Source of the DNA: DSSM01 sp964484125
GTDB taxonomy: Bacteria > Bacteroidota > Ignavibacteria > Tepidaquicellales > Tepidaquicellaceae
Assembly (NCBI GenBank): GCA_964484125.1
Contig: CAZAEK010000007.1
Location: 48,429-112,428 of the forward strand
DNA length: 64,000 bases
Direction of reading: 5' to 3'
The notes beneath the pieces were generated by a model. It did not search any database. It saw only the letters and a list, made by a program, of their open reading frames with translations, and was not told the DNA's origin. Below are positions 8,876-16,889 of the stretch, one piece after another. Both the position numbers and the translations under genes were made by a program. Position 1 is the first letter of the stretch. Each line of letters begins with the position of its first letter.

Positions 8876-9371
8876 TGAATGGAATAAATATTCGCCTGAA
8901 AAGATAAGGGATTGTTTGCTTTCCTTGTCTGATAATTTTTTTAATTACAGCGGCAGAGTATTTTCAAAAAAAGAATGCAATACTGTCTCTGATATAATTT
9001 TATATTATGCAGGTATAACTGATAAATGGCTTGAAATCTCTGGAAATGTAAATAATATATTCAACAGAAAAAAAATCATTAAAAGACCAATTGGTAATAT
9101 TAAAATCAGACTGAAAAAGGGGGCTGGTCTTCTGGATTTCATTAATTCAATTCTTCCTGCATTAGTAAGCGGAAATGCTGTTACTGTGCCGGATAATATT
9201 CTAAGCAGAGAAAAGTTCTCAGAATTTTATAAGTTATTGTATAAAAGTAACATACCTGAAGGAACTATAAATATCAGCGGGGAGTTAGATAATTTAAGTT
9301 TGAAAGGTAACACACAGGATATACCTGCAAGCATCGAAAGATATACAATAACAAGAGAAATTTTATATTAA
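8865..9371 (+). CDS. Aldehyde-dehydrogenase-like truncated protein
   Basis: 168 residues from the ATG at 8865 (a TTG one codon earlier is also open). Residues 74-140 resemble the NAD-binding N-terminal part of aldehyde dehydrogenases: PIGNIKIRL, then FINSILPALVSGNAVTVPDN, then NIPEGTINISGE, matching the family pattern 'P.GvvgaI.PwN.Pl....ApALaaGNtvv.Kps' and 'lP.GvvNvv.G'. The catalytic Glu and Cys halves are absent, and the usual PWN and Lys are missing. The frame is intact and tightly packed with its neighbours (11-bp overlap upstream), so it may be a functional small remnant rather than a decayed gene. Its role is unknown. Confidence 0.55.
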   Translation: MSSDEWNKYSPEKIRDCLLSLSDNFFNYSGRVFSKKECNTVSDIILYYAGITDKWLEISGNVNNIFNRKKIIKRPIGNIKIRLKKGAGLLDFINSILPALVSGNAVTVPDNILSREKFSEFYKLLYKSNIPEGTINISGELDNLSLKGNTQDIPASIERYTITREILY

Positions 9372-9398
9372 GTTTTTAAAATTATTTTATTAAGTTAA

Positions 9399-10484
9399 AT
9401 GAAAAAATTATTTTTAATAACAATATTTTTGTTTGTTGCCGTATTAAGGTCAAATGCATATACGGGAAGCGATTCGATTATTCTTGGAAATAAATATATA
9501 GAAACGGAGTCATTATCTGTAGATGCTGAAACTTCAGATGAAGCAGATGCTTCAATAAAGGAATACATAACTGACAGATATGCAATTATTTCGGACAAAT
9601 GGCTTAAAAGAATAATTTCTTCAAGAAATCCAAAGATTTCTTCATTTTCAGATACATCAGGAAAAACAGAAAATATTTTTATCGGAGCGTCTTATCAGGT
9701 ACCGGAATGTTTTTTAGTTGATACTGCAAAAATTCTATGGGAACTTAATATTCCTGAATTCAAATCGAGATTATATTCACTTTATAAATCGGATACTATT
9801 TATATAGATACCTGGAACAATGTAATTGGAACAATTAAGGATAAAACATACGCCGGTAATTTCGAAGGATACAGGGTGAGGAATTATCCGTCATGGAAAG
9901 ATCCTGAAAAACCGGAGTCAACTCCAACACCACCGGGACCAAAAAATCCATTAGGACTATTCGTTGTACATTATGACGAAAATTCACTAAGATATTTTCA
10001 CGGGACTAATAAGCCAGACCTTATTTATTCAGCAAACAGAAGTCTTTCACATGGTTGCGTTAGAAATGATAACAACAACATAGCAAAGATGAAGGAATTT
10101 TTAATTAAGAGAGTAATCAAATCTGCCGATTTAAGCAGCTGGCTGTCGAGCAAAAAAACCCTTAGTTATGATTTTAAAGACATTGATAAATTTCCTGTAA
10201 GAATTATATACAGGACTTTCACTGTTTTTGATGAAGGAGAAGGACCTTTCATAGAATTTTACAAGGATATATATAATTACAGGAAAGGCAATTATTCAAC
10301 AAAATATAATAATCCTGATAATGTTATATTATCTACAAAGGAAAATATTATAAGTGAATACAGAAAGTATATTAAAGGTGGATTATCAGATGAGAAGTTA
10401 AGCAAAATTATTGATTACGCAATTGAAAATCTTGATTTTTATGAGAGGTATTATTTTAAAGATCTTGAAAAGCTTGTTGAATAA
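9399..10484 (+). CDS. Secreted L,D-transpeptidase (YkuD domain)
   Basis: A 361-residue exported protein with a signal peptide of about 20 residues (FLITIFLFVAVLRSNA). The YkuD catalytic core is clear: the PPGPKNPLG stretch (178-186), conserved His201 in YFHGT, and SHGCVR with the nucleophile Cys220. These enzymes form 3-3 cross-links in peptidoglycan or attach proteins to it through L,D-transpeptidation in the periplasm. The N-terminal 140 residues may act as a substrate or wall-binding part. It ends exactly next to the stop of the convergent lipoprotein gene with no spacer. Partner and regulation are not visible. Confidence 0.9.
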   Translation: MKKLFLITIFLFVAVLRSNAYTGSDSIILGNKYIETESLSVDAETSDEADASIKEYITDRYAIISDKWLKRIISSRNPKISSFSDTSGKTENIFIGASYQVPECFLVDTAKILWELNIPEFKSRLYSLYKSDTIYIDTWNNVIGTIKDKTYAGNFEGYRVRNYPSWKDPEKPESTPTPPGPKNPLGLFVVHYDENSLRYFHGTNKPDLIYSANRSLSHGCVRNDNNNIAKMKEFLIKRVIKSADLSSWLSSKKTLSYDFKDIDKFPVRIIYRTFTVFDEGEGPFIEFYKDIYNYRKGNYSTKYNNPDNVILSTKENIISEYRKYIKGGLSDEKLSKIIDYAIENLDFYERYYFKDLEKLVE

Positions 10485-10991
10485 TTAGAAACTTTCATCT
10501 CTCCATTTCTTAATCCGCCATTTCTCATCTACAGGCGAACGTTCGAGAGTCATATCTGCAAAGCCATTTAACCTTATTACGTCACCTGGGTTAAAGGTTA
10601 TAGCAAGATTAAAGCTTCTTTTTAAATTTACAACGGAGGAATCGCCGGTCTGAAATATGATATTATTCCAGACAACTTCAAGTTTTTGTGCATTTGTAAA
10701 AAGTCCGTTTGTAGTACGGATTTCAGTGGGTTTATCCCATGAAACATCAAATCCGGAAACATAATCCCTGTATGTAAAAATAAAATCATCAGTAAGGAGA
10801 TTACTGTAAACTGAGGTATCTTTAAAAGTATATGAATATTTAAAATTTTTAAAAACACCTTCAATTGTTTTCTGATCTGTTATAATATTCGTCGGGGGAG
10901 TATTGTCAATTTTAGGCGAAAAAATATTATCGCAGGAATATAAAAATCCGGTAATAAAAAATATTAATATTATTTTATAAGGTTTAATCAT
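10485..10991 (-). CDS. Putative lipoprotein, function unknown
   Basis: 168 residues with a type II signal peptide: hydrophobic stretch IILIFFITGF and lipobox LYSC with Cys20 as the lipidation site. The mature part has sequences like FKNFKYSYTFKDTSVYSNLLTDDFIFTY and ends in KWRIKKWRDE, which is the pattern seen in NTF2/SnoaL-like cone folds of secreted Bacteroidota proteins; this fold assignment is a guess from residue pattern. It is convergent with the L,D-transpeptidase gene and separated by 91 bp from the divergent PH-domain gene. Confidence 0.65.
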   Translation of the reverse strand: MIKPYKIILIFFITGFLYSCDNIFSPKIDNTPPTNIITDQKTIEGVFKNFKYSYTFKDTSVYSNLLTDDFIFTYRDYVSGFDVSWDKPTEIRTTNGLFTNAQKLEVVWNNIIFQTGDSSVVNLKRSFNLAITFNPGDVIRLNGFADMTLERSPVDEKWRIKKWRDESF

Positions 10992-11082
10992 AAAAACTTA
11001 TTCTCAAATTTAAGACTTTAAGAAAGAAAAATCTATATAATTTTATTTTACTCTCTTTAATAATTAAAATATTTTTATTATT

Positions 11083-11718
11083 ATGCAGAAAACAAAAAAT
11101 AATCTTATGAGGACAGAATTAAAACCAAATGAAAAAGTGGTCTTGATTACAAGGCCTCACTGGCTTACAATTTTTTTCCCTTTGTTTTTAGGTGTAATCG
11201 GATTAGCAATTGGGATTTTTCTTTCTGTAATGGGTTTATTTTTTATAGGTTTACCTATTGCTGTTATTTTGCTTGGATATACTTCATATAAAGTTTTCGA
11301 GAGACATCGCAATTTATGGGCTGTAACAAATTTAAGGGTAATAGATGAAGAGGGAGTGTTTTCAATTGATACAAAAGAAAGCCCGCTTGATAAAATAAAT
11401 AACGTATCCTATTCACAGACTTTCTGGGGAAAAATATTCAAATTCGGAAGAGTTGAAATTCAAACTGCGGCAGAAATAGGCGATACGGTTTACGAAAATG
11501 TAGAAAAACCCGGAGAACTAAAGGATGCAATAACCACAATGCAGGAAGAATACAAAACTTCGCAGATGAAAAAACAGGCAAAAGAATTTGCCGATGCAAT
11601 TGGAAATGTGAACGACAATGATATCGGAACTGAGATTGAAAAGCTAAACCAGTTAAGGGAAAAAGGTGTAATTACTGAAGAGGAGTTTTTGGCAGGAAAG
11701 AAAAAATTATTGGAATAA
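11083..11718 (+). CDS. Membrane protein with bacterial PH domain and SHOCT tail
   Basis: 211 residues. After a short N-terminus, ELKPNEKVVLITRPHW leads into two membrane segments at about 28-48 and 50-68. Then comes the bPH_2-type domain with NLWAVTNLRVIDEEGVFSI and the SPLDKINNVSYSQTFWGKIFKFG motif typical of YdbS/YdbT proteins. The last 30 residues (EIEKLNQLREKGVITEEEFLAGKKKLLE) are a textbook SHOCT domain, often found at the end of oligomerising membrane proteins. Function is not established for this family. An internal ATG at 11107 is an alternative start that would keep every domain. Confidence 0.82.
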   Translation: MQKTKNNLMRTELKPNEKVVLITRPHWLTIFFPLFLGVIGLAIGIFLSVMGLFFIGLPIAVILLGYTSYKVFERHRNLWAVTNLRVIDEEGVFSIDTKESPLDKINNVSYSQTFWGKIFKFGRVEIQTAAEIGDTVYENVEKPGELKDAITTMQEEYKTSQMKKQAKEFADAIGNVNDNDIGTEIEKLNQLREKGVITEEEFLAGKKKLLE

Positions 11719-11724
11719 TTAAAT

Positions 11725-12504
11725 ATGCCTTACAAAAAATGCCCAGCCTGTAACAGTGAAAAAATTATTGATACCGGGAAACCAATATTACAAGGTGTTG
11801 ATTCGAAATATAATGTAATACAATGCACAGAGTGTAAGATAATGTGGTCATCGCCAATGCCAACAAAAGAAGAATTAGATGAGCACTATGAAAAATACTA
11901 CTATGTCAGGAACAGCACAGTTGACAAAAATAAGTTTAAAAAAAGATTAATTGAAATTATCAGTTTCAGAAATTTCAGAAAAAATTTTTTTTTAGATTCG
12001 ATAGAAAAGTATCTCAAAGTAAAAAAAGTGATTGATTACGGTTGTGGAAATGATAACTTACTCATAATAGCAAAAGGGAGGGGATGGGAAGTTACAGGGA
12101 TTGACTATTCAGATGAAGAAAAAAGTTTTTACGAAAAAGAAAACATAAAATTTATTAAAGCATCTACGCTTGACGAAGCAGGACTCGAAGAAAGCAGTTT
12201 AGGTTGTATAATTTTAAAACATACAATAGAACACATTACTGAAATAAAATCATATCTGAACTCTATCAGAAAATATTTATCGGAAGACGGAATATTAGCC
12301 ATAAAAACTCCATCTTCCTCAAGCCTGCGTGCGAGATTGAATCTAACACAATGGCATATTGTTAATCCGCCGGAACATCAATGGGGATTTAATAAAAATA
12401 ATTTCAGGATTTTACTTGAAAATAACGGATTTAATGTTCTTGATATAAAAGACAGTATGATAATAAATGAACTGACTTGTATAGCGGGAAAAAGTAAAAA
12501 TTAA
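11725..12504 (+). CDS. SAM-dependent methyltransferase with N-terminal zinc ribbon
   Basis: 259 residues. The N-terminus holds a four-cysteine zinc ribbon (Cys6, Cys9, Cys34, Cys37). A class I methyltransferase domain follows: motif I VIDYGCGND (102-110), acidic residue in VTGIDYS, and LKHTIEHI as the post-motif region. The architecture matches enzymes annotated as zinc-ribbon plus Methyltransf_23-type methyltransferases, often acting on sugars or lipids in surface polysaccharide pathways. The substrate cannot be identified. It follows the PH-SHOCT gene by 6 bp and overlaps the convergent receiver gene by 4 bp. Confidence 0.78.
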   Translation: MPYKKCPACNSEKIIDTGKPILQGVDSKYNVIQCTECKIMWSSPMPTKEELDEHYEKYYYVRNSTVDKNKFKKRLIEIISFRNFRKNFFLDSIEKYLKVKKVIDYGCGNDNLLIIAKGRGWEVTGIDYSDEEKSFYEKENIKFIKASTLDEAGLEESSLGCIILKHTIEHITEIKSYLNSIRKYLSEDGILAIKTPSSSSLRARLNLTQWHIVNPPEHQWGFNKNNFRILLENNGFNVLDIKDSMIINELTCIAGKSKN

Positions 12505-12875
12505 TATTGTAACAGGTTCTGAACAACAGCTATCAATTCCTCTTTCGAAAAAACAGCATCACAACCTGAATTAAAAACCGCCTTTTTATCCGGGGGAGAT
12601 GACTCTGAAAAAAAAGATATAATTTTTACTGAACAATGAGATGAAGTGTTTCTTATTTTTTTAATATAGTCTATTATAAGATTAAAGTTATCGTCAAGGT
12701 CAATTAAAACATATTTTGTATTAATCGGAATATCATTCTCTGGTTTAGTAAGATTTTTAACTGAAATGTCAGTAATAAATATAGTTTTATTCAGTTTTGT
12801 TAAAGTAAGGGCTGTCGTTTTTATATGTTCAATTAGTTTTTGGTCGTCAGATATTATAGTTATCTTCGATGCCAT
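12501..12875 (-). CDS. Stand-alone response-regulator receiver domain
   Basis: 124 residues with receiver-domain layout: the N-terminal acidic pair Asp10-Asp11 (IISDD), the phospho-acceptor candidate Asp59 in YVLIDLDD, a Ser near 89 in IISFFSES and the conserved Lys111 in VFSKEE. There is no output domain, so it resembles CheY- or DivK-type single-domain regulators. Similarity is weak outside the active site; the Pro that usually follows the beta-3 Asp region is missing. No histidine kinase lies nearby. It is upstream of nrnA on the opposite side of a 10-bp gap, same strand, nrnA being transcribed first. Confidence 0.62.
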   Translation of the reverse strand: MASKITIISDDQKLIEHIKTTALTLTKLNKTIFITDISVKNLTKPENDIPINTKYVLIDLDDNFNLIIDYIKKIRNTSSHCSVKIISFFSESSPPDKKAVFNSGCDAVFSKEELIAVVQNLLQY

Positions 12876-12885
12876 CTGAAAAATG

Positions 12886-13914
12886 TTATATATTTATTCT
12901 GTTATTCTTAATAAAAGATTCAAATTTGTTAATTATCTGTTCTTTTAATTCAAAAGGATCCTGGTGATGAAGCGATGCACCTGATGCGTTTTTATGACCA
13001 CCTCCGCCAAACTCAGCCGCAAAATTTCTCATATTTATATTTCCTTTCGAACGGAATGAAAGTTTTATACTATCCGGACGTTCAACTATTACTATGCCTG
13101 CCCTTATATTTTTCACAGTCATAATAAATGAAGAGAATCCGTCAACATCCTGAACATCCGAGTGGTAATCTTTAAAGTCCTGAATAGTAACAACGCCGAT
13201 TATTAATTTCCCGTTCAGATGATATGTTAAACTGTCAATAAATCTTCCGAGTAATTTTATTTTACCGGTATTTAGCTGACCATATACCTTATCATAGATA
13301 TATACCGGATCAGCACCACTTGCAATAAGGTCAGCACAAATTAAAAAGGTTTTTTGCGTTGTTCTCGGATATCTGAACGAACCGGTATCTGTTAGAATTC
13401 CAACATAAAGATTGGTTGCTACAAATTTATTAATGTATTTTTTGTTATCAAAAACAAAATAATCGTAAAGCAATTCGCTTGTAGCAGGATATGAAGTATC
13501 ATTTACAACAACATCAAATAATTTGAGTTTCGTACCAAGATGGTGGTCAATTACCGCTTTTTTTGCAGGAGAATTTATTAATACTGTTTCCATACTCTTG
13601 GTACGTGAATATTCGTTTGTATCTATTATTATTATTAAATCAGCATCGTTGATAATTTTAGAATATTTATCGGTATTTTCCCTGAAAACTTTAATTATTT
13701 TTTTCTTGTCCTGCCATTGATAGTTATCAGGTGTATAAGAGTGATTTATAATACTAACCTTTTTCCCTTTCTGTCTCAGATATCCATACATTGCAAACTC
13801 GCTTCCAATAGCATCTCCATCTGGAATGAGATGTGTCGTAAGTACTATTTTATTACTTTCATTTATTACTTTATTTAATGCCTTAAATGACGAAATTATT
13901 TTTTTGTTATTCAA
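12886..13914 (-). CDS. nrnA: DHH-family oligoribonuclease / pAp phosphatase NrnA
   Basis: 342 residues of the bifunctional NrnA type, which degrades nanoRNAs to mononucleotides and dephosphorylates 3'-phosphoadenosine 5'-phosphate. The DHH domain has the metal ligands His28, Asp32 and Asp34 (THLIPDGDAIGS), IIIDTNEYSRT near 94-104, and DHH at 122-124. The C-terminal DHHA1 domain shows RNFAAEFGGGGHKNASGAS, the substrate-binding GGGH motif. The first codon is TTG at 13914. Its upstream side carries the 18-bp tandem repeat and then the 3' end of panB on the same strand. Confidence 0.93.
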   Translation of the reverse strand: MNNKKIISSFKALNKVINESNKIVLTTHLIPDGDAIGSEFAMYGYLRQKGKKVSIINHSYTPDNYQWQDKKKIIKVFRENTDKYSKIINDADLIIIIDTNEYSRTKSMETVLINSPAKKAVIDHHLGTKLKLFDVVVNDTSYPATSELLYDYFVFDNKKYINKFVATNLYVGILTDTGSFRYPRTTQKTFLICADLIASGADPVYIYDKVYGQLNTGKIKLLGRFIDSLTYHLNGKLIIGVVTIQDFKDYHSDVQDVDGFSSFIMTVKNIRAGIVIVERPDSIKLSFRSKGNINMRNFAAEFGGGGHKNASGASLHHQDPFELKEQIINKFESFIKNNRINI

Positions 13915-13930
13915 ACTGACCTTACTTTTA

Positions 13931-13995
13931 CTTGATAAACTTTATAAACTTGATAAACTTTATAAACTTGATAAACTTTATAAACTTGATAAACT
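13931..13995. repeat. Tandem nonamer repeat between panB and nrnA
   Basis: Three full copies plus 11 bp of the 18-mer CTTGATAAACTTTATAAA at 13931, 13949, 13967 and 13985. Each 18-mer is itself two 9-mers, CTTGATAAA and CTTTATAAA, differing by one base, so the period is 9 bp. The last bases touch the panB stop codon (13995-13997). On the minus strand it lies between panB and nrnA in a likely co-transcribed direction. The same 9-mer reappears in inverse orientation at 61681-61700. Function is unknown. Confidence 0.9.
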
Positions 13996-14819
13996 CAGTA
14001 GCTTTCTTCTTTTGTAGGGAATTTCTTATTCCTTACATCCTGAATGTATTCCCTGAATGCCTGTTTCATATCTTTTGCAAGAGACATATATTTTCTTACA
14101 AATCTTGGCTGAAATTCTTCTACCATACCGAGCATATCGTGCGTAACCAATACCTGTCCGTCACATCCGGGACCTGCGCCTATTCCAATAGTCGGTATTT
14201 CCAATTCCCGTGAAATCTTTGCCCCGAGTGACGCCGGTATTTTTTCCAGTACGATTGCAAAACAACCGGCTTTCTCAAGAACTTTTGAGTCTTTATAAAT
14301 CTGAAGTGCTTCTCCCTTTTCAATTCCACGCGTCTTATAACTTCCGAATTTATTTATTGACTGAGGAAGCAGTCCAAGATGTCCCATAACCGGAATACCT
14401 ATTTCCACAAGACGCCTTACAGTTTCTGCTATATATGCTCCGCCTTCCATCTTTACTGCATCACAACCGGTTTCTTTCATTACTCTTCCGCAATTTATTA
14501 TTGCTTCCGTTACTCCAACCTGATAACTCATAAAAGTCATATCTGCAACTACAAGTGCTTTTTTTACAGCTTTTCTGACTATCTTTGTATGATAAATCAT
14601 TTCTTCAAGGGTTACTGGCAAAGTTGTTTCATTTCCCTGTATTACATTACTAAGTGAATCTCCAACAAGTATTATATCAATTCCGGCATCATCGAGAAAT
14701 TTTGCCGTAAGATAATCATAAGCCGTAAGCATTGCTATTTTTATTTTCTTCTTTTTCATAGAAAGAAGAACTTTTGTTGTAATATTTTTTATATCTGTAG
14801 TTTTTACTGTAGTTGACAT
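13995..14819 (-). CDS. panB: 3-methyl-2-oxobutanoate hydroxymethyltransferase
   Basis: First committed step of pantothenate (coenzyme A) synthesis: transfers a hydroxymethyl group from 5,10-methylene-THF to 2-oxoisovalerate. The 274 residues are family length. Clear motifs are MLTAYDYLTAKFLDDAGID, LVGDSLSNVIQG, TLEEMIYHTKIV, VVADMTFMSYQV, AVKMEGG, PVMGHLGLLPQS, and PTIGIGAGPGCDGQVLV followed by DMLGM. Mg2+ ligands correspond to the Asp of GDS and of ADM and the Glu of MEGG. The ATG is at 14817-14819. panC and panD are not in the window. The tandem repeat begins right at its stop. Confidence 0.97.
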   Translation of the reverse strand: MSTTVKTTDIKNITTKVLLSMKKKKIKIAMLTAYDYLTAKFLDDAGIDIILVGDSLSNVIQGNETTLPVTLEEMIYHTKIVRKAVKKALVVADMTFMSYQVGVTEAIINCGRVMKETGCDAVKMEGGAYIAETVRRLVEIGIPVMGHLGLLPQSINKFGSYKTRGIEKGEALQIYKDSKVLEKAGCFAIVLEKIPASLGAKISRELEIPTIGIGAGPGCDGQVLVTHDMLGMVEEFQPRFVRKYMSLAKDMKQAFREYIQDVRNKKFPTKEESY

Positions 14820-14887
14820 TATTTTAGTTTAACTGGTTTATAAAGTGATAACAATGCGGCTTTATATTTATATTAAATCCTGCAAAT

Positions 14888-15637
14888 TTATCTTATAATT
14901 CCACGGTTGCTTGTTTCGATAAAATTCACAATAAGGTTAACATCTTCGTCCGGCTCAATGCTATCTTTTATTTTTTTTAAAGCATCAGAAACATTGTATT
15001 TAGAACGGTATATTATATCATAAACCGATTTAATTTTCTCTATTCTTTCAGACGTAAAGCCACGCCTTTTTAAACCTACTACGTTCAGACCTTCGTATTG
15101 AATTGGTTTTTTTCCCGCAACGATAAAAGGAGGTACATCTTTATTAACATAAGAAAGTGCTGATATCATTGCATGTGCACCGATTTTTGAGAACTGATGC
15201 ACGCCTACTATTCCTCCTAAAACAACAAAATCCCCGATTTCTACATGGCCTCCAAGTTCAGCTGAGTTTGCCATAATTACATTATTGCCAACTATGCAAT
15301 CATGGGCAACATGTGCATAAGCCATTATTAAACAATTTTCCCCTATTTTAGTCTCTGGTCTTACACCTGTGCTTCTGTTTAAAGTAGCAAATTCTCTAAT
15401 TACTGTTCCTTTACCAACTTTCAGGAGTGTATATTCATCTTTAAATTTTAAATCCTGAGGTATTGTTGATACAACAGCTCCGTGATGGATTTTAACATCA
15501 TCTGAAATCCGGGCACCATTATCTATTTTGGAACATGAACCAATTACAACGTTATTCCCGATTTCTACATCATCACGGATAATTGCATATTCTTCGATTT
15601 TTACATTATTACCGATTTTTGCTTTTTTACTAATCAC
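14888..15637 (-). CDS. lpxA: Acyl-ACP-UDP-N-acetylglucosamine O-acyltransferase
   Basis: First enzyme of lipid A synthesis, adding an R-3-hydroxyacyl chain to UDP-GlcNAc. It shows left-handed beta-helix hexapeptide repeats throughout the first 180 residues and the LpxA signature AYAHVAHDC with catalytic His112, then ANSAELGGHV, GGIVGVHQF, IGAHAMI and VGLKRRGF at the start of the C-terminal helical domain. At 249 residues it is slightly shorter than the E. coli enzyme. The start is GTG at 15637. It lies 5 bp downstream of a glycosyltransferase gene on the same strand. lpxD, lpxB and fabZ, frequent partners elsewhere, are not adjacent. Confidence 0.95.
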   Translation of the reverse strand: MISKKAKIGNNVKIEEYAIIRDDVEIGNNVVIGSCSKIDNGARISDDVKIHHGAVVSTIPQDLKFKDEYTLLKVGKGTVIREFATLNRSTGVRPETKIGENCLIMAYAHVAHDCIVGNNVIMANSAELGGHVEIGDFVVLGGIVGVHQFSKIGAHAMISALSYVNKDVPPFIVAGKKPIQYEGLNVVGLKRRGFTSERIEKIKSVYDIIYRSKYNVSDALKKIKDSIEPDEDVNLIVNFIETSNRGIIR

Positions 15638-15642
15638 AATTT

Positions 15643-16737
15643 TTATATTATTTCATGAATAATTATGTCTTCCTCGGTATGAGAGGATTTTGTTATCATT
15701 TCGCCTATCAGACCAAGAGAAAATGACTGAACTCCAAGTATGACGAACATAATACCTATAAGCAACAAAGGTCTGTTGCTTAAAGATTCGTTAAAAAATA
15801 ATTTTAATATTGTAAGGTAAAGTGTTACACCAAATCCTGCGATAAATGACATCAGCCCGAGTGTTCCAAATAAATGAAGAGGCCTTTTAATAAAACGCGT
15901 TGTAAATAAAACTGTCATAAGGTCAAAAAATCCGTTGAAAAACCTGCTTGCACCAAACTTTGTTACACCGTATTTTCTTGGTCTGTGTTTTACAACCTTT
16001 TCTGTAACCTTAAATCCCGAAAGATGAGCAAGTGCAGGAATATATCTGTGAAGTTCTCCGTAAACTTTTATATTTTTTATTACATCTTTTTTATAGGCTT
16101 TCAGCCCGCAATTGAAGTCATGCAGTCTTATGCCGGATACTTTTGATGTAACGTAATTGAAAAACTTTGATGTATGTCTTTTTATAAACGGATCATATCT
16201 GACTTTTTTCCAACCTGATACAAGGTCATATCCGCTGTTAATCATCTGCACCAATTCGGGAATTTCATCAGGGTCATCCTGAAGGTCTGCATCCATTGTA
16301 ATTATTATATCACCTTTAGCATACTTAAAACCAGTTGATAAAGCAGATGATTTTCCATAATTTCTACGTAGTCTTATACAATGAAATCTTGAATTTTTCT
16401 GGTTTATTTCCTTAATCACCTTATATGAATCATCTGTACTTCCATCGTCAATAAATAAAACTTCATATTGACATTTAATACTGTCAAACATCCTCTTCAG
16501 AGCTAAAGATAACTCCATCAGAGAATCAGCTTCGTTGTAAAGCGGAATTACCACAGAAATCATCTGATTGCTGTGAATTAAAGGATATTTTTGCTCACGT
16601 AATTCAAAGTCTGTATATGGAATTTTAGAAATATTCTGACCTTGCAAATCCTGTTTATTTGAAATTTCCTTGCGATAGAATTTTTTCTTCTTTCCAAAAA
16701 ATTTGAATTTTTGTGCCGGTTTTCCTTGTCCTTGCAT
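15643..16737 (-). CDS. Membrane-anchored family 2 glycosyltransferase (DPM1/ArnC-like)
   Basis: 364 residues. A basic N-terminal extension of about 58 residues precedes the GT-A domain (ISVVIPLYNEADSL, EVLFIDDGSTDDS, RRNYGKSSALSTGF, MDADLQDDP, CGLKAYKKD). The DxD-like Asp pair is in MDADLQDD. Two membrane segments follow (about 276-300 and 317-345). This layout matches undecaprenyl- or dolichyl-phosphate sugar transferases such as ArnC, DPM1 and GtrB, which charge a lipid carrier with a sugar on the cytoplasmic face. The sugar is unknown. Its placement just upstream of lpxA suggests envelope glycolipid work, but this is inference. Confidence 0.88.
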   Translation of the reverse strand: MQGQGKPAQKFKFFGKKKKFYRKEISNKQDLQGQNISKIPYTDFELREQKYPLIHSNQMISVVIPLYNEADSLMELSLALKRMFDSIKCQYEVLFIDDGSTDDSYKVIKEINQKNSRFHCIRLRRNYGKSSALSTGFKYAKGDIIITMDADLQDDPDEIPELVQMINSGYDLVSGWKKVRYDPFIKRHTSKFFNYVTSKVSGIRLHDFNCGLKAYKKDVIKNIKVYGELHRYIPALAHLSGFKVTEKVVKHRPRKYGVTKFGASRFFNGFFDLMTVLFTTRFIKRPLHLFGTLGLMSFIAGFGVTLYLTILKLFFNESLSNRPLLLIGIMFVILGVQSFSLGLIGEMITKSSHTEEDIIIHEII

Positions 16738-16889
16738 ATTTTTTTTTTTCTAAATATATTGTAACTCTTTAAAAATAAACATTTATTGCTCAATGTTCAA
16801 TGTTTTAAGGTTTACTATGCTTATTTGTGATTGATTTTATTATATAATTAAACAATATTGATAAGTTTCCAAGAAACCTAAAAAATATA

